Part shown: positions 25,556 through 38,900 of the stretch, one piece after another
Numbering within the stretch: position 1 is the stretch's first letter
Layout: every line of letters begins with the position of its first letter
Source: Apus apus
Taxonomy: Eukaryota > Chordata > Aves > Apodiformes > Apodidae
Assembly: GCF_020740795.1 (NCBI RefSeq)
Contig: NC_067312.1
Coordinates: forward strand, 39,656,905 to 39,720,904
DNA: 64,000 nt
Reading direction: 5' to 3'
Notes under the pieces: generated by a model
Databases searched by the model: none
Told to the model about the DNA's origin: nothing
What the model saw: the letters and a program-made list of their open reading frames with translations, nothing else
Program-made: the position numbers and the translations under genes

Positions 25556-26712
25556 TCACAGAATTACAGAATCTTAGTGGTTGGAAGAGACCTCGAAGGA
25601 TCATCTAGTCCAATCCCCCTGCCAGCATAGGATCACCTAGAGCACATCACACAGGAACATGTCCAGGTGGGTTTTGAATGTCTCCAGTGAAGGAGACTCC
25701 ACAACCTCTCTGGGCAGCCTGTCCCCGTGCTCTGTCACTCTCACAGTAAAGAAGTTTTTTCTGATGTTTATGTGGAACCTCCTGTGTTCCAGTTTGCACC
25801 CATTGCCCCTTGTCCTGTCACTGGACATCACTGAAAAAAGCCTGGCTCCGTCCTCCAGACACTCTAACATATTTGTAAACATTGATGAGGCCACCCCTCA
25901 GTCTCCTCTTCTCCAAGCTAAAGAGACCCAGCTCCCTCAGCCTTTCCTCATCAGGGAGATGTTCCACTCCCTTAATCATCTTTGTGGCTCTGCGCTGGAC
26001 TCTTTCAAGCACTTCCCTGTCCTTCTTGAACTGTGGGGCCCAGAACTGGACACAATATTCCAGATGTGACCTCACCAGAATAGAGGGGGAGGAGAACCTC
26101 TCTTGACCTACTAACCACACCCCTTCTAATACACCCCAGGATGCCATTGGCCTTCTTGGCCACCAGGGCACATTGCTGGCTCATGGTCATCCTCCTGTCC
26201 ACCAGGACCCCCAGGTCCCTTTCTCCTACACTGCTCTCCAGCAGGTCAGCCCCCAACCTGTACTGGTGCATGGGGTTGTTCTTCCCCAGATGCAAGACTC
26301 TACGCTTGCCCTTGTTGAATTTCATCAAGTTTCTCCCTGCCCAACTCTCCAGCCTGTCTAGGTCTCACTGAATGGCAGCACAGCCTCCTGGTGTGTCAGC
26401 CACTCCTCCCAGTTTAGTGTCATCAGCAAACTTGCTGAGGGCACACTCTGTTCCCTCATCCAGGTCATGGATGAAAATACTGAACAGTACCAGTCCCAGT
26501 ACCGACCCTTGAGAGACTTGACTAGTCACAGACCTCCAACTAGACTCTGTCCCATTGACCACAACTCTCTGACTTCTTCCTCTCAACCAGTTCATGATCC
26601 ACCTCACTACCTGACCATCAAGAGCACAATTCCTCAGTTTATCGACAAGGATGCTGTGGGAGACAGTGTCAAATGCTTTACTGAAATCAAGATAAACCAC
26701 ATCTACCACACT
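25556..26712 (-). mobile_element. CR1 LINE inserted into the LTR
   Basis: On the minus strand this stretch encodes part of the CR1 reverse transcriptase: [18 protein letters not shown], then [11 protein letters not shown] and the catalytic box FADDTKLGG. It is followed by the 3' region and the octamer end (ATTCTGTAATTCTGTGATT at the low-coordinate side). It is 5'-truncated before the first catalytic region and broken by frameshifts in its second half. The LTR sequence on either side is continuous across it. Confidence 0.93.
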
Positions 26713-27127
26713 AATGGACAGAACAATGCTGGAGCAGGGGAACAGGATGAGGAGAAGGGAGTGGCTGAGAGGAGGTGCTTCAGACTGACCACAACTGCCA
26801 TTCCTCATTCTCCCGTGCCGCTCAGGGGAAGAGGGTAGAAGAGTCATGGGAAGAAGCCATAGAAATTTGGGGGAAGGTATTTTTAGTTCTGTCTTTGTTG
26901 TCACTATGCTACTCTACTTGTAACTGGCAGTAAATCAATTTTTCCCAAGTTAAATCTGTTGTGACCAAGATAGTAATTGGTAAGTAATGTCTCCTTGTCT
27001 GTATTCCCAGTCATGAGCTTTTCCATCTTATTTTCTCCTCCTGTCCTGTTGAGGAGGTAAAGTAAGAGAGCATCTGGCAGCAAGTCAAGGTCAAATCTTT
27101 TGACCAAGGTCAAAAAACAGTGGTACA
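26713..27127 (+). mobile_element. Avian LTR, 3' part (resumes after CR1)
   Basis: The LTR resumes with AATGCTGGAGCAGGGGAAC and continues through a CCGTGCCGCTCAGGGGAAGA segment. It then runs through a region with GTAAATCAATTTTTCCCAAG and AGTAATTGGTAAGTAATG to an end near GGTACA. The order and motifs parallel those of the antisense LTR at 43165-44145. Confidence 0.7.
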
Positions 27128-27924
27128 ATGGGAGGCCCTTAATTTACCCAGTATATGTTTTACAGTTAATTTTGGCAACTTAAGGCTGCAATCTACTCCA
27201 CTCTATTTTTGATTCTGAAATTACTGCTAGCTGCCAGTCTATGTCTTGGAAGAAGTTTGTCCCAGTGTGGCTTTGATCATGCACTACTGACATAGTTTAT
27301 TCATATTAAATTTTGTTTAAATTTATCTGAAAAAATTGCCTCTCAAAAAGCATGATGAATTTGTGTAAACACCCAGTGAGTAAAATGAAAGGGTATTTCT
27401 TATTTTTAATATGTATTACACATAATCTGAGGAAGAAAACATGACCTTCCCTTATTAACTAAAGGCCTGAGCCATGTTCATCCCTACAAATGAATACTCA
27501 CCCATATCAGAGGACACTTTGCTCCAAAGAGAAGTATACTACAATATGGTTCGGGTATATTTGCTTAAATGGGGTGGGGTGTCTTCCTTTCGTCATACAA
27601 TATTTTATGTTAAAGTGGTTTTGGCAGCTGTGATAATTTTCTTTAGACCTTTACCCTCTGCACATAGTGTTTGCAATTCTGGCATTCCCCCTCTGACTTA
27701 GGCTGAGGCTCAGCTTTCAAGAGTTCATTGAAACTTAATTGAAAATTAGAATTTATTTTTATCCGACTCAGACACAGAGCAGGCAGTGTGGGGAATCTAA
27801 GCAAGAATGTTAAGTCTCCTCAATTTTACAACAAAGCGAAATTTTACTAGGGATGCTGACAGAAAAGATAGTACAAATTTCTGGATTGTGGCAACTCTTT
27901 CCTTAGAGAAGGCTAATGTAGTAA
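27128..27924. other. Gene-free spacer between LTR and CR1
   Basis: AT-rich unique sequence; nothing recognised. Confidence 0.45.
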
Positions 27925-28811
27925 AGGCACAGTGTCCACATACACCAAACTGGGTGATGTGGTCAACATGCCAGAGGGACAGGATGCCATCCAGAGGGAG
28001 CTGGACAAGCTGGAGAAGTGGGCCCAGGTGAACTTCATGAGGTTCAACAAGGCCAAGTGCAGGGTCCTGCACCTGGGCCGAGGCAACCAGAGATATCAAT
28101 ACAGGCAGAAGGAAGACATGTTAGAGAGCAGCCCTGTGGAAAAAGACCTGGGGGTGCTACTAGTGGATCAAAAGCTGGACATGAGCCACCAGTGTGCAAT
28201 TGCAGCCCAGAAGGCCAAACACACCTTGGGCTGCATCAAAATATGTGTGGCCGACAGATCAAGAAAGGTGATTCTGCTCCTCTACTCTGCTCTTATGAGA
28301 CCCCTCCTGGGGTACTGCGTCCAACTCTAGAGTCCTCAACACAAGAAGGACATGGGGCAAGTTCAGAGGAGGGCCACAAAGATGATCAGAGGGCTGGAGC
28401 ACCTCTCCTACGAAGACAGGCTGAGAGAGCTGGGATTGTCCAGCCTGGCGAGGAGAAGGCTCTGGGAAGACCATATAGCACCTTACAGTACCTGAAGGGG
28501 CCTACAGGAAAGCTGGGGAGGACTGTTTACAAGGGCTGTGTGACAGGCTGAGGGGCAATGGTCTTAAAATAGAGCAGGATAGATTTAGATTGGATATCAG
28601 GAAGAAGTTCTTTATGATGAGGGTGGTGAAGCACTGGAACAGGTTGTCCAGAGAGGTGGTTGAGGCTCCATCCCTGGAAACATTCAAGGTCAGGTTTGAG
28701 GAGGCTCAGATCAACCTGACCTCATTAAAGATCTCCCTGTGCACTGCAGGGTGGCTGGACTAGATGACCTTTAAAGGTCCATTCCAACCCCACACATTCT
28801 GTGATTCTATG
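27925..28811 (+). mobile_element. CR1 LINE, 5'-truncated
   Basis: The stretch codes for the post-catalytic part of the CR1 reverse transcriptase ([58 protein letters not shown]). Frame changes follow, then the 3' UTR and the end ATTCTGTGATTCTATG. It is truncated immediately after the catalytic aspartates, so it cannot encode an active enzyme. Confidence 0.94.
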
Positions 28812-31289
28812 CTGCTAAGCATAGACTTCAAGTCCTAGCAGGATTCAAAACTGGAGTTAGGATCCCCTGTATACCTAAGGTTAGACATTAGGATCTAACA
28901 TCTTCCTAAGTTAAGTCTCAACAATCACAAGAATCAGATATAGGGGTTACAATTACTAGACATAAAAATCAGACAAGTGATCTTTTCAAAAGGTTAGCAG
29001 AGAAGCTATTAACAATACAAAATGCTAGACCACTTTTCAGAAAAATGCTGGCTTTTCAGAAAAAAAGAAAATTTATTCCCTTAAACTTGGTAAAATTTAG
29101 AAGATACAAGAATGAGCAGCAACTATTAGGTTTAAAAAAAAAAATTATTTGCAGCTTTAAATTCTGACAGCATAAAAAGCCTAAACTCTTTAAAATTGTT
29201 CTATAGTCTTTAGGTTTTCCGAGAAAAAGTCTAAAAGCCTGGAGGCAGCTGTCAAATGACAAATGGGATACTGATACCAATTTAGAGCAAACATACCTAT
29301 GAGACAGATGTCCTCCCAGTGGAAATATATTTAAGCTGTTTTCTCCTGAACCATAACTTTATAGGTTTAGGCATACAGAGAAAACTGTTCTTGAAAATTC
29401 CTCAGTTATGTTGTCAGTATGCACTGTTCTCACTGGATTGTTGGTCTCACCACTGCTATCAAATATTAATGTACAAATTGATTTAATGCAAACCAGTCAA
29501 AAGTTTTAACAAAATCAATTTTGTCTTTTAAATGTCCCATCTTTTTTACTTGTTTTGTTCACTTTTGCCTAGATTTTGACTCAAAGTTGCACTTTTTGCC
29601 ATAATTTTATTTAATTCCTCTATCAGTACTTAAATAATGGTGAATAAGACTCTTTTTTCTTTTTAACTTTATTTTGTTTCACAGCTACCATACGGTCACA
29701 TCTCTCACTGGTCTACCTCATAGCAGGAAGGGCAGCTTGTGGGTTCTGTCATCTTCACATTCCAGATTCAACGTTAGAAGAGAGAAAACCAGGTGCACAT
29801 GCACTTCAGCCATTTCCTTTCAGGATCAGCTGACATAAGCTGTCTGTGAAAGGAACCATAACTGAAACACAGTCCTTGAAATTTCACAAAGCTGCAATGA
29901 ACAAATGGTGAGACTGCCAGCACAGTCAGCCAAGGATCACAAACTCTCTAATCATGTTAATCTGTGAGGAACTTTCTACCTGTGCAAAAGTTAGAGAATA
30001 ACAGACTTCTGAACTTCAGTTATCTACCCGCAGTAACTGTTTTCAGTAACTACTTTAATCCTCTTTCCTTTTTTTTTTTTCCTCCACATAAAGTACGTGT
30101 TAGAGGTTACTTCCTGTTACTACAGCAATATGCACCAACTCTGGTGCTTTGCTGGTTTTGATCCAACACATTTCTTTGCATCTGTAGATGTGTAAGGTAG
30201 GGGGAATGAAAAACAATGAAGGAAATGTCTGCCCCCAGAGCTTACCCAATTTGCTTTTTTACGAATACTCAGTGTTCCATTCTACTTTACTACTTCTTGT
30301 ACTGCAATGGCATTATTGCAATGCTTTGCAGACAGCTTGGCAAGAGAACAAATACTTAAATTTATGCTACCTGTGATATACTGTTCTAATTTACATGCAA
30401 GACCAACAAGACACAGTCATCAGATGTAATAATAAACCATTACTGTCCATAGGAACAAACAATCGGGAAATCTTGCCCCCTCCCCCCAAGTTTCTCATCC
30501 CTGTTGGAAACTTGTCACCAGCTTCTACTGAGTTTACAAAGGAAAGGCCTTTTTAATATAGTGCCCCACCAGAAGTTCAGCCCTATAAGTAACTGGAAAG
30601 ACCCTTTTTTTTTCCTTCTGCCTGTCGGGAAAAAGAGAGGACTGCCAAGCTAGCATGTTGCTGTACACTGCTTCTCTACCCAGAAGGTACATATACAATG
30701 AAATTTTTCTTGATAACACAACAATGCAAATTTGAGGTCTTGCAGTCCATTTGCAGACTAACATGTCTGATCTAAGTGGTGACACGTGAAGGGAACTCCC
30801 CTTTCTCCTGGCAGCGTCTCCAACTGCCAGCCTTGAAACCAAACCTCATTTTTATGTTCACTTTCAGCTCCTTGATCCTGCTTACTGGGCAGATGCATAG
30901 ACCTCCGGTGGGAACTCTCAACTGGGATGAGAAAAGTGCAGGAGAGTCTTCTTGGCATGTCTGAACCTGGCAAATGATACTGCACTCTAGATAATGCTGT
31001 TGTGCCAGGCTTCTTGGGGAATGCTGCAAGCACTGTTCAAGCTCCTGCAGGCTGCAGCACTTCGATTTTTAATTATGAAGATGCTTTCTTTGAACTTCCT
31101 ATTTCCTTGGAATTTAATTTTATGTTCTAAGCACTTTGGTAACATGTTAGGAAGCTGCCTGCCCCTGAGCTTCACCTTCGCGTCTGACAGCTCTCCAGAC
31201 GCTATGTAGTGCGTTCATCGCTGGGCAGTCACTTGATGGGACCAAGTCAAGAACAAATCAAACTCGTCCACAGACTCCACCTAGACACG
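28812..31289. other. Gene-free DNA upstream of the second CpG island
   Basis: No exon, RNA or recognised repeat is visible; there are short T and A runs. It could contain enhancers of GCNT1, but there is no direct evidence. Confidence 0.4.
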
Positions 31290-32330
31290 CTTTTGTTTTC
31301 ACAGCTGCAATTTTCGTACCCGGCTTTCCAGCCAGGTCTGCTCCCTTCCCACCCCCCCTCCCTTCCTCCTCTCGATGTTTCCGCCCTCGTTTCAAGCCCA
31401 CTTTAGATCACGCCCGCCCGCAGCAGCCAGGCTCCGCGCAGCGCGGCGGCCGCCGCTCAGGCCGGACGGGCCCCGCCGGCGCCCGACACCCACGCCGGCA
31501 GCAGCCCCGGCGCCGCTGCCGCAGCCCAGCTCAGCCCCTCCCGCGCCGTCCTGTCCCCCTCGCCCCCGGAGGCAGCCCAGGTGGGATCGCGGCGGCTTTG
31601 GACAGATGCTGGCTCCTTCTGACGGCCAGGCCGTCCCCTGGGGTGGCCTGGGGAGCCGCCAGAAAGCGCTTTGTTGCCATGAGCCGCCAAGCAGTCCCCC
31701 CGGCCGCGCCCGAGGGGGTCTCAGCCTCACCGGCAGCGCCAGGGGAAGCCTTGAGGAAACACAACAAAAGACTCAAGAGCAGCACTTGCACAACGGGCTG
31801 GCGACCGCTCGGCACTGTCGCAAGTGAGGGAAGGGGGGCGGGGGCCGGGAGGGGCAGGGGCGGAACGCGGAGCGACTGGCCGGGCCGGGCCGGGCGGTGG
31901 GTGGTGCCGGGGGAGGTGCGGGGCGGGCGGGGGCCGCTCGGCAGGGGAACGTGCTCTTCGGTGCTGCGGAGCGCCCTGCCGGTGCCGCGTCTCCCTGCCG
32001 GTGCCGCGTCTCCCTGCCGGTGCCGCGTCTCCCTGCCGGTGCCGTGCCGCCCTGCCGGTGCCGCCCTGCCTGCCCCGTGCCGCGTCACCGACACGACCCT
32101 CCCCGTCGAGCCACTCCGCGCCGGCCGAGCGCGGCCGCGGCGCCGCAGGTGGGTGCTGCGGGCGGGCCGGGAGCGGCGCGGCCCCGGGGCGGCTGGCGAC
32201 GCGGGCCGCGTTGTGAGCATCGCTCTGCCCGCCGGCCCCCTCCGTGCCCTGCGGAGGGACGCGGCCCTGCCCCGGGTTCCGCGGGATCGCGGGCTTCAGG
32301 TGCTGCACTGGAGGGCAGGGGAGGCACAGC
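31290..32330 (+). promoter_or_regulatory. CpG island, candidate GCNT1 promoter and first exon
   Basis: About 1 kb is very rich in G+C and CpG, isolated in AT-rich DNA, with no TATA box. The next gene on the plus strand is GCNT1, whose coding exon starts 9 kb further on behind a splice acceptor, and human GCNT1 has 5' non-coding exons. A good donor CAG/GTGGGT lies at 32148/32149. The large open frames here run on both strands at once and reflect composition. The assignment to GCNT1 is inference; an unrecognised non-coding transcript on either strand is an alternative. Confidence 0.6.
31962..32075. repeat. 19-bp GC-rich minisatellite
   Basis: Units of GGTGCCGCGTCTCCCTGCC repeat with period 19 at 31981, 32000 and 32019, with degenerate units on both sides. 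It lies inside the CpG island. Confidence 0.9.
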
Positions 32331-32660
32331 TGCTCTGCCTCTCTCTCTTCTTTTGGCTCCTCTTTACCTGCTTCCTCTTCCTCTCTTCTCTTTCCTACTT
32401 TATGCTTTGCTTCGCTTTTCCTTACTTTGCTTTCCCTTGCTTTTCCTTTCCCTTGCTTTTCTTTCCGCTGCCCTGTTCTTCCCCTTTCTTTCTGTTCCTC
32501 TCTTCTTACTCTTTCTTCCTCCTCTCTCTCCTGCCCTTTCATTATCTTCACTTTCTTCATCTTCGCTTTCTTTTCTTCTCTCTCTCCCCTTTTTTTTCTT
32601 CCTTTTTTTTTTTCTTTCCCCTTTTTCACCCTTTTTTCTTCTCCTCCTCCCGTTGGCCTT
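32331..32660. repeat. Polypyrimidine tract next to CpG island
   Basis: About 330 bases are almost only C and T on the plus strand (TTTCC, CTTTC, CTCTT words), directly after the CpG island. Two T-rich runs follow at about 32799-32818 and 32889-32926. Confidence 0.9.
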
Positions 32661-32926
32661 TTCCCGCTGCAGTGCATACAGGGGAGCCCAGGGCATGCTG
32701 TTGGCCTCAGGAATGTTGGGTTGGTGTGAAATCTCTTGGCGAGCACAGGATTGAGGAGATACTTGATGCTTCTGAGGTATTGCCATCCTGAGGTGCAGCT
32801 TTTTTTTTTTTTTTTTCTCCTTTTCCCCCCTTCTCTTAAACTTGCTAGAACTGGTTAGAAACACCCACCTCCCCACCCCCACCCCCCCTTTTTTTCTTTT
32901 CTTTTTTTTTTTTTTTTTTTTTTTTT

Positions 32927-35900
32927 CAGAACAGCAAAAGTGTTCAGAAGGTTGTAAATAGTTTTCTGTGAGCCGCTTTGGGTGGGAGGACTCAGAGGCC
33001 TGACAGGACGCTTAGTTACGCTCTGGCACTTGGCCTCCTTTCAGTGTCGCTCAGAAAAGTAGATTTCTTTGTAGGAAAGAAGAGGAGTGGCAGCAGGAGG
33101 GAATTGCCGTTTGGGAGCTGTTTTTAATGGAATATGAGATAGGCAGCCTCAGAGCTGGCAAGAGTAACAGTAAGAAACGGTAGTAAGAGAGAGGGGACAA
33201 ATCTAGGATTCCAGTCTATCAACTTCAACATGAAAATTCCTGTGAAAAATAATGCAGTATTTGTAGCTGAAGCTGGAGTTCAGTTAACAGTGGTACATTG
33301 CTTTCAAAAGTAGTTGTCTGCCAAGGAAAATACCACTTTTCTCCTCAGTTATCTATTCTGCCTATAGTATTCATCGGTTGTCCACATCACCTCTTTAATA
33401 TGAATCTGAATTGTCTGGAGTAGTACTGTCCTGAAGCCAGAAGACACAAACATCACTTAAGAAACTCCTATGAATACCTTTGCTAAGTCTGTTCCATTTT
33501 TTCTAAATTAAACAAAATGCACTGGGGAACATACAAGCTGAAGATTGTACTGTGTGCTGTGTTGAGAATGTGGTGATTTACTGAACAAAACCTCACTCTC
33601 CAAATTTGTTGCCACAGTGGAAAACCCACTGCTAGTCTAATGAAATTTGTTTAATTAATTTTGTTTTTTTAAATATCTCCTCTTTGTTTTCCTTTGGTTT
33701 CCAACATAATCCAGAAATTCTCCACTTACTTTGGTTCACGGACTCCTGAAACTTCAAAACACCTACATTTATCAACCTCGAGTTCTGTTTTATGTGAACT
33801 GAAAAAGGGTAGTACCACAGGAATGTAGCATGCCTGACTGGTACAACCAAAATAACTTGTGCTGTTAGGTTTGCTTCATAGCTCCAGGGAAACCACTTCT
33901 TGCACTGTGAAGCATTATGGTACTCAGGATAATTGTGGTGCTAGTAGAGAAGCTTAGTAAACCAAACAAAACTCTCACAGGTTATCTCAGCTGTATAGGT
34001 CCACCAGAGAAGAACATTGTAAATCCTAACAGAAACTGTGGTGTGCTTCCAGAATGTTCCCAAGTGTGGGTTCTCCTTTTATAATGGTACATAATGTTCT
34101 CAATTGGATTTTAAAGCCTTCTTTTGCTTATCTTTTTGAGGAATTGGAAGGATTAGGACATTTTCCTACTGAAAAATCCTGTAAGGAAGGGAGTAAAAAA
34201 GGTGGCAGTTCTCACCTAGTATCAAGTTTCTGTGATTACAGTGAAAGCTACCCATTGCTGATGATATTTACAGCACTATACTACTACAGCACTAAACTAT
34301 AACAGGGAGCTGAGGGGGGAGATTGTGGCGTTTTGTGCATTTTGCAATGGAACCTTCTTTCCAGGTAGTATCTGCTCCCTACACAATAAAAATTTGTATT
34401 CTTGAACTGTATTTTTATGTGCAGTTGTCTTGCAGTTTTGGTTAAACACATCTCACCTGAAGTGAACAGTGAAAAAACAGGAAAAAAAAATACATTACTT
34501 CTTCAACTGTAGATTAAAAGTAGAAAGTATTATTTTATTTGCTTGCCCAGTAGAGTTAAGCCTGTGCGCTTCAGCATGGTGTTGATCCTTGTTGGTCCTG
34601 TAGCTATGCGAGACATCTGTTCTCAGAGATCAGTGCTGTGGGTGCTGTTTGTTCTTAGATCACTGCTGAACTGGAGCTGTAGGCATGGCTCTAAAACATT
34701 TGCCTCACATGGGCCTAAAGAAAGTTTTCTTAGAATAATATTTTACATGTTATGCTTGAAGAAGGATCCAGGTAGTAAAAAATTTGGTGGCATCTTCCTT
34801 CTCCCATGTAATTTAGCTGTGGCTTAATAGATACTTCCTTTCCTCTAACAGTGTCTGCCAGTGTCTCCCATCTGAAATACAGCAGTGTCACAAGGCAGCA
34901 ATTAGCAAAATTGTGTAGGTGGGTGCAATGAGTGCAGTGACCGCTCTGCTCCTGGCAAAATTACAGTTCCTACTTTAGAATAATGTGAAAAAGTAGATAC
35001 GCATTTTACTTTAAAGTAGTCAATGTGTACAAATTACCTTGTACGACACCAGGCAGTTTTACTAGGGTAACATCTAGAATATTAGGGTTACATCACCAGG
35101 GTAAATTGGGTGGCATTACATTACAGATTGGTTTGGGATTTGTGAGTGTACTTTCAGTGTTAGTTACCTTGAGGTAAAACATATCTTTTCATCAGTACTA
35201 AAGAGTCACCAACTGCTCAAGGTTGGAACTGGTCATTGAGTGACTTTGCCATAATGGTTTTACTTTTCTTAGTTGAAGTTTTCTACTGTTACAGCTCTGT
35301 TGGACCTCTAAGACCAAACATGAACACTAATGGAAATGAGGCTTGGAACTGTTCTGGGGAAGATTTACTTGATCCAGTAGTACGAGAGAATACTGGAAAG
35401 GCTACCAGAACTTACATTTTTTCAATGCCATTTTACACTTTGACTGTATGTTCATGTGGGGATTACTCATTTTATAAAATGGAAAGATTTTAGTGTATCA
35501 GATTCCTGACATTGGAACACAAGCTCACCAAATAACCCAGGGGTTTGAATATATTTGCATAGTTTTTTTTCCCTGAAAAAAATGTGATCTCCTTTTAGCT
35601 GCTCTTCACTGTTTTATCTCAATGTAGTGGTAGGTGTAGCAGTACTAGTCATTTGTGGAGTTTGGCATAAAGCTGCTTGTAAGGTAACAAGGGACTAGAA
35701 AGGTGTTATTTTTTCTGTAAGAAGGAAGTGTCTTTTTGTTTGTTTGTTTTTTAAGCAGCTGCGAAGGAAAACCCCTGATCTGGCAGTGTTGTCAGTGAGC
35801 AGACAACTGCACCCATATAGAACCCTGCTGTTGTCTCTGCCTGGCTTTCAGAATTAAGATCTGAGTCCTGTGAAGTCTAATGGTCACCCAAATACTCAGC

Positions 35901-38900
35901 TTATGATAAATTGTTATTTTCAGTATTACTGAAGACTATGTCATGGAACAATCAGGAGTACTTTCATTCAGTTACATAGGTATCTACTTTCAAGATCGGG
36001 CTGCTTGATCTAATGGAAATGCTGAGTAAATGTGACTCCCAGCACCGTGTCTGGCAGATTTCTGCAGATAGCTCTGCATCTGTGCTGTCTTTGTGCTTAT
36101 GTATGTGTTTATTCAAGCTGCTAAGGTCTTTAAAAATCACTTCCTTGAAAAAAGACTGGTCTGCTTACCTGAATAGAAGCAGGTTAACTGTAGTAACTGC
36201 TTGCGGGACATGTATGCTTTGAAACATCCTGGACATGCCCTTGTAAAACTCAGGGACTTTCTAGCAAATTCACCCTCAGTGAAGGACCTTCTTCTGAAGT
36301 GTTGAGTAAAGTTTTGTATTTCAGGTGGAATTTCTGAACAGGGAAAGAGAACTGCGAAGAACTGGTCAAGACCTGCTCACTTACTATTCTCAGGGGTAGC
36401 TGAAGTTTCCTTCTGTCATCCCACCCTCTGAGGCAAGAAAAGGGAAAAGTAAGTCAGTTCTGACTCTCACTCCCCACCCATTAAAATGATTACTTGTCTC
36501 CTAGCCCATCCCAACTACCATTTCAGAGGTGGGTGTTTGTTCTCAGGACTACATTTTCCACATGGCTTTCCTTTAATATATTTCTGTAAAAACAAAAATC
36601 TCAGGTTTTCATGATTAGATGTAGAATATTAGTGCAGCTGGCAGGAGGTTTTCAAATACCTGTTGCAAAACTTTGATTAAAAACCATTGTGTCTGTGGAC
36701 ATAATACAGAGGCCTGCATAATGTTCATGTTGATTGGTCCTCTATGCAGTAGCTGTATGGCAAGTCATCAAAGCAGCTACAAGAGAGCAAATGTCACCAT
36801 CTACTTGCTCTAGTATTTGTTAAAGGAAGCAGAATAGGAGGCAAAATGAAGGGAAAGAGCTGGTCCAGCAGCCCACAAGTCTTGAGAGAGCTGTGACACC
36901 AGAACATTGCAGCTAAGCCTGCAAGACCTGCTCTTGTTATAATTTGTTTTGACCTCCTGAGAGCCTCGATGCTGCCTAACTCTAAGGTCTTCCTTGCCTT
37001 TCTGTTGGTCTTCCACAAGATTTACAGGCTGCTGAAGTGTACCCCAAAGTACTTTCTTACCCGTTGCCTACCCCCTTCTGAACTTCTGATGCTGACACTG
37101 GCCCATGGTGTATTTTGGAGGCTACAGTTCTTCCTTTTGGATGCTGAATTGGTGTTTTAACATCTTGCCTCAACAGTTTTTGCTGATGTGAGACGAGACC
37201 TAAATGCCAAAATCAAAAGATACCAGATTTTTTTTGCTCCTGTGTCACCAGCCCCTAATGAGTGTTGTACCATGTCACAGCAAGCCCTAACTGCTTTTTC
37301 CAAGAAAAAAATATACCCAATGTAGGTAATAGCTTAAATACAAAAAAATGTAGTTTACAGTTTCACTCTGCTCTCCAAATGACTTCAGACAGGACAGAGG
37401 CAGGTGATGCATTTTATGTGAGCTGGCACGAGGGAGGCTGTGCGATGGTCAAGAACTGGAAATCCTGTTTTCCCAGTCCGGGTGTTGTAACTCAGGCAAA
37501 ATGGATAGCCTCAGAGAAAAATCTCTCGCTCTTCGCCATACCAGTCCAAACAAGAGCCTAAAACCCAGAACCCAGGTTTGCTGGACTGCAGGTGATGAGC
37601 AGAAGAGTCCAGGGTGCCAGGTGCTGTGGACACCTCGTGGCGGGTCTGTCAGGGTAGGGACGGGCAGCCAGGCCCATTCAGCCACCCCGGCCTGGAGCTG
37701 GGCAGCTGGGGGCCACAGGGGTAGCTGTGGCCTCAGGCATCTGCCAAAGGCCAGCTGGGTGGATCTGCTGTCATACCCCTCCTGGTGTGGCCAGCAGGGG
37801 TGGAAGCAGGGCTGCTTCTTCCATCTGTAGTATATCATGATACCAAACTGGTCTCAGGGTGAAATTGCAGCTGAAGAGCTCTGCTGTGCCAGTGGCCAAA
37901 GGCTGGATTTTTGTGTTGCTGGGCTGAGGCACAGGTCCTTTGTCAGGGCTGGGGTAGCACTTCTCTGCCAGCTCGTGCTGAAGTTATCTTGGGTTTGTGT
38001 TCAAGTCATGCCATACAGTTTGTATACAGCCCAGAAGAATAATGTTGGCGAGAAAGAGGGAAGTAGGCAGGTAACTCAACCTTTGCACTAACTCCTTTAA
38101 GTACCAGCAACTGCTCTAAGTTTCCCCTTTTAATGACTACTGCATCAGAAACACAGGCTCTGACTTGAGAGGGAGGCTGTAAAGGTAGCAAGTGGGTCAA
38201 GTACATAACTTCAGCACCTGGGTTTCATTTGAGAGCGAGACCAAGGCATAAAGTCCTCTATCTTGTGGCTGCACAGACTTCCCTCTAGTTCTCCCACAGT
38301 GCAATGTGCTGCCGTTGACACCACATTCTCTCATGCGTACATTAAAGGTATGCAGAGCTTCAGAAAAGTATGTTAAAAGCTTTACTGAATGCACCCTGAA
38401 GCTATGTTAAAGGAGTGTTCCAAGCTCATAAAACTTTGCAAACCAAAGAGCAGGTATATTATTAGATGAAAGGTGTCAAATCCTTCCATACCTTTAAAGG
38501 TCAGTTTTTGCAAATAATGGGATGTGATCAAGTTTTAGGACTTTTTAGAAGCCTAATGCAAGCATAAACAAGTAGTAACTTACTGTTAAGACTGTTGAGA
38601 GGAAGTAACATGCCAGTGAGATAAATTTGACTGTAGGGAAAAACCTCCACCTAAAGATAAGAGCCATGTTAATGTGTAAATGTTTGCAGATCTCTCATTT
38701 TGGTATAATGGAAATTCAGGGTCTGATTATTCTGAGCTCAAAACAATAGAGGAATTGCACACAGCTGGGATATAGAAGACCTTTCTGAAAGATTTTTTAT
38801 CTTCTAGCTATGTTTTATTCTAAAACAGGAGTGGGAAATACTTCTTAGCAAGCTTTATTCTTTGGGAATTGTTGAAGGTGAAGACTGCAGTTACATCTTT

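Noticed and set aside
26365-26904. A 179-residue minus-strand frame with reverse transcriptase similarity as a host gene
   Set aside because: It is a chance fusion of antisense LTR sequence with a truncated CR1 frame.
31375-32791. Frames of 150-397 residues on both strands in the second CpG island and pyrimidine tract
   Set aside because: They overlap in antisense, are rich in Pro, Ala, Gly and Arg, run into Phe/Ser/Leu simple sequence, contain the 19-bp minisatellite and resemble no family.
37449-37838. Opposed frames of 129 and 109 residues in a GC-richer patch
   Set aside because: They overlap in antisense, match no family I know, have no splice context and lie in a presumed intron. They are kept only as a composition note.
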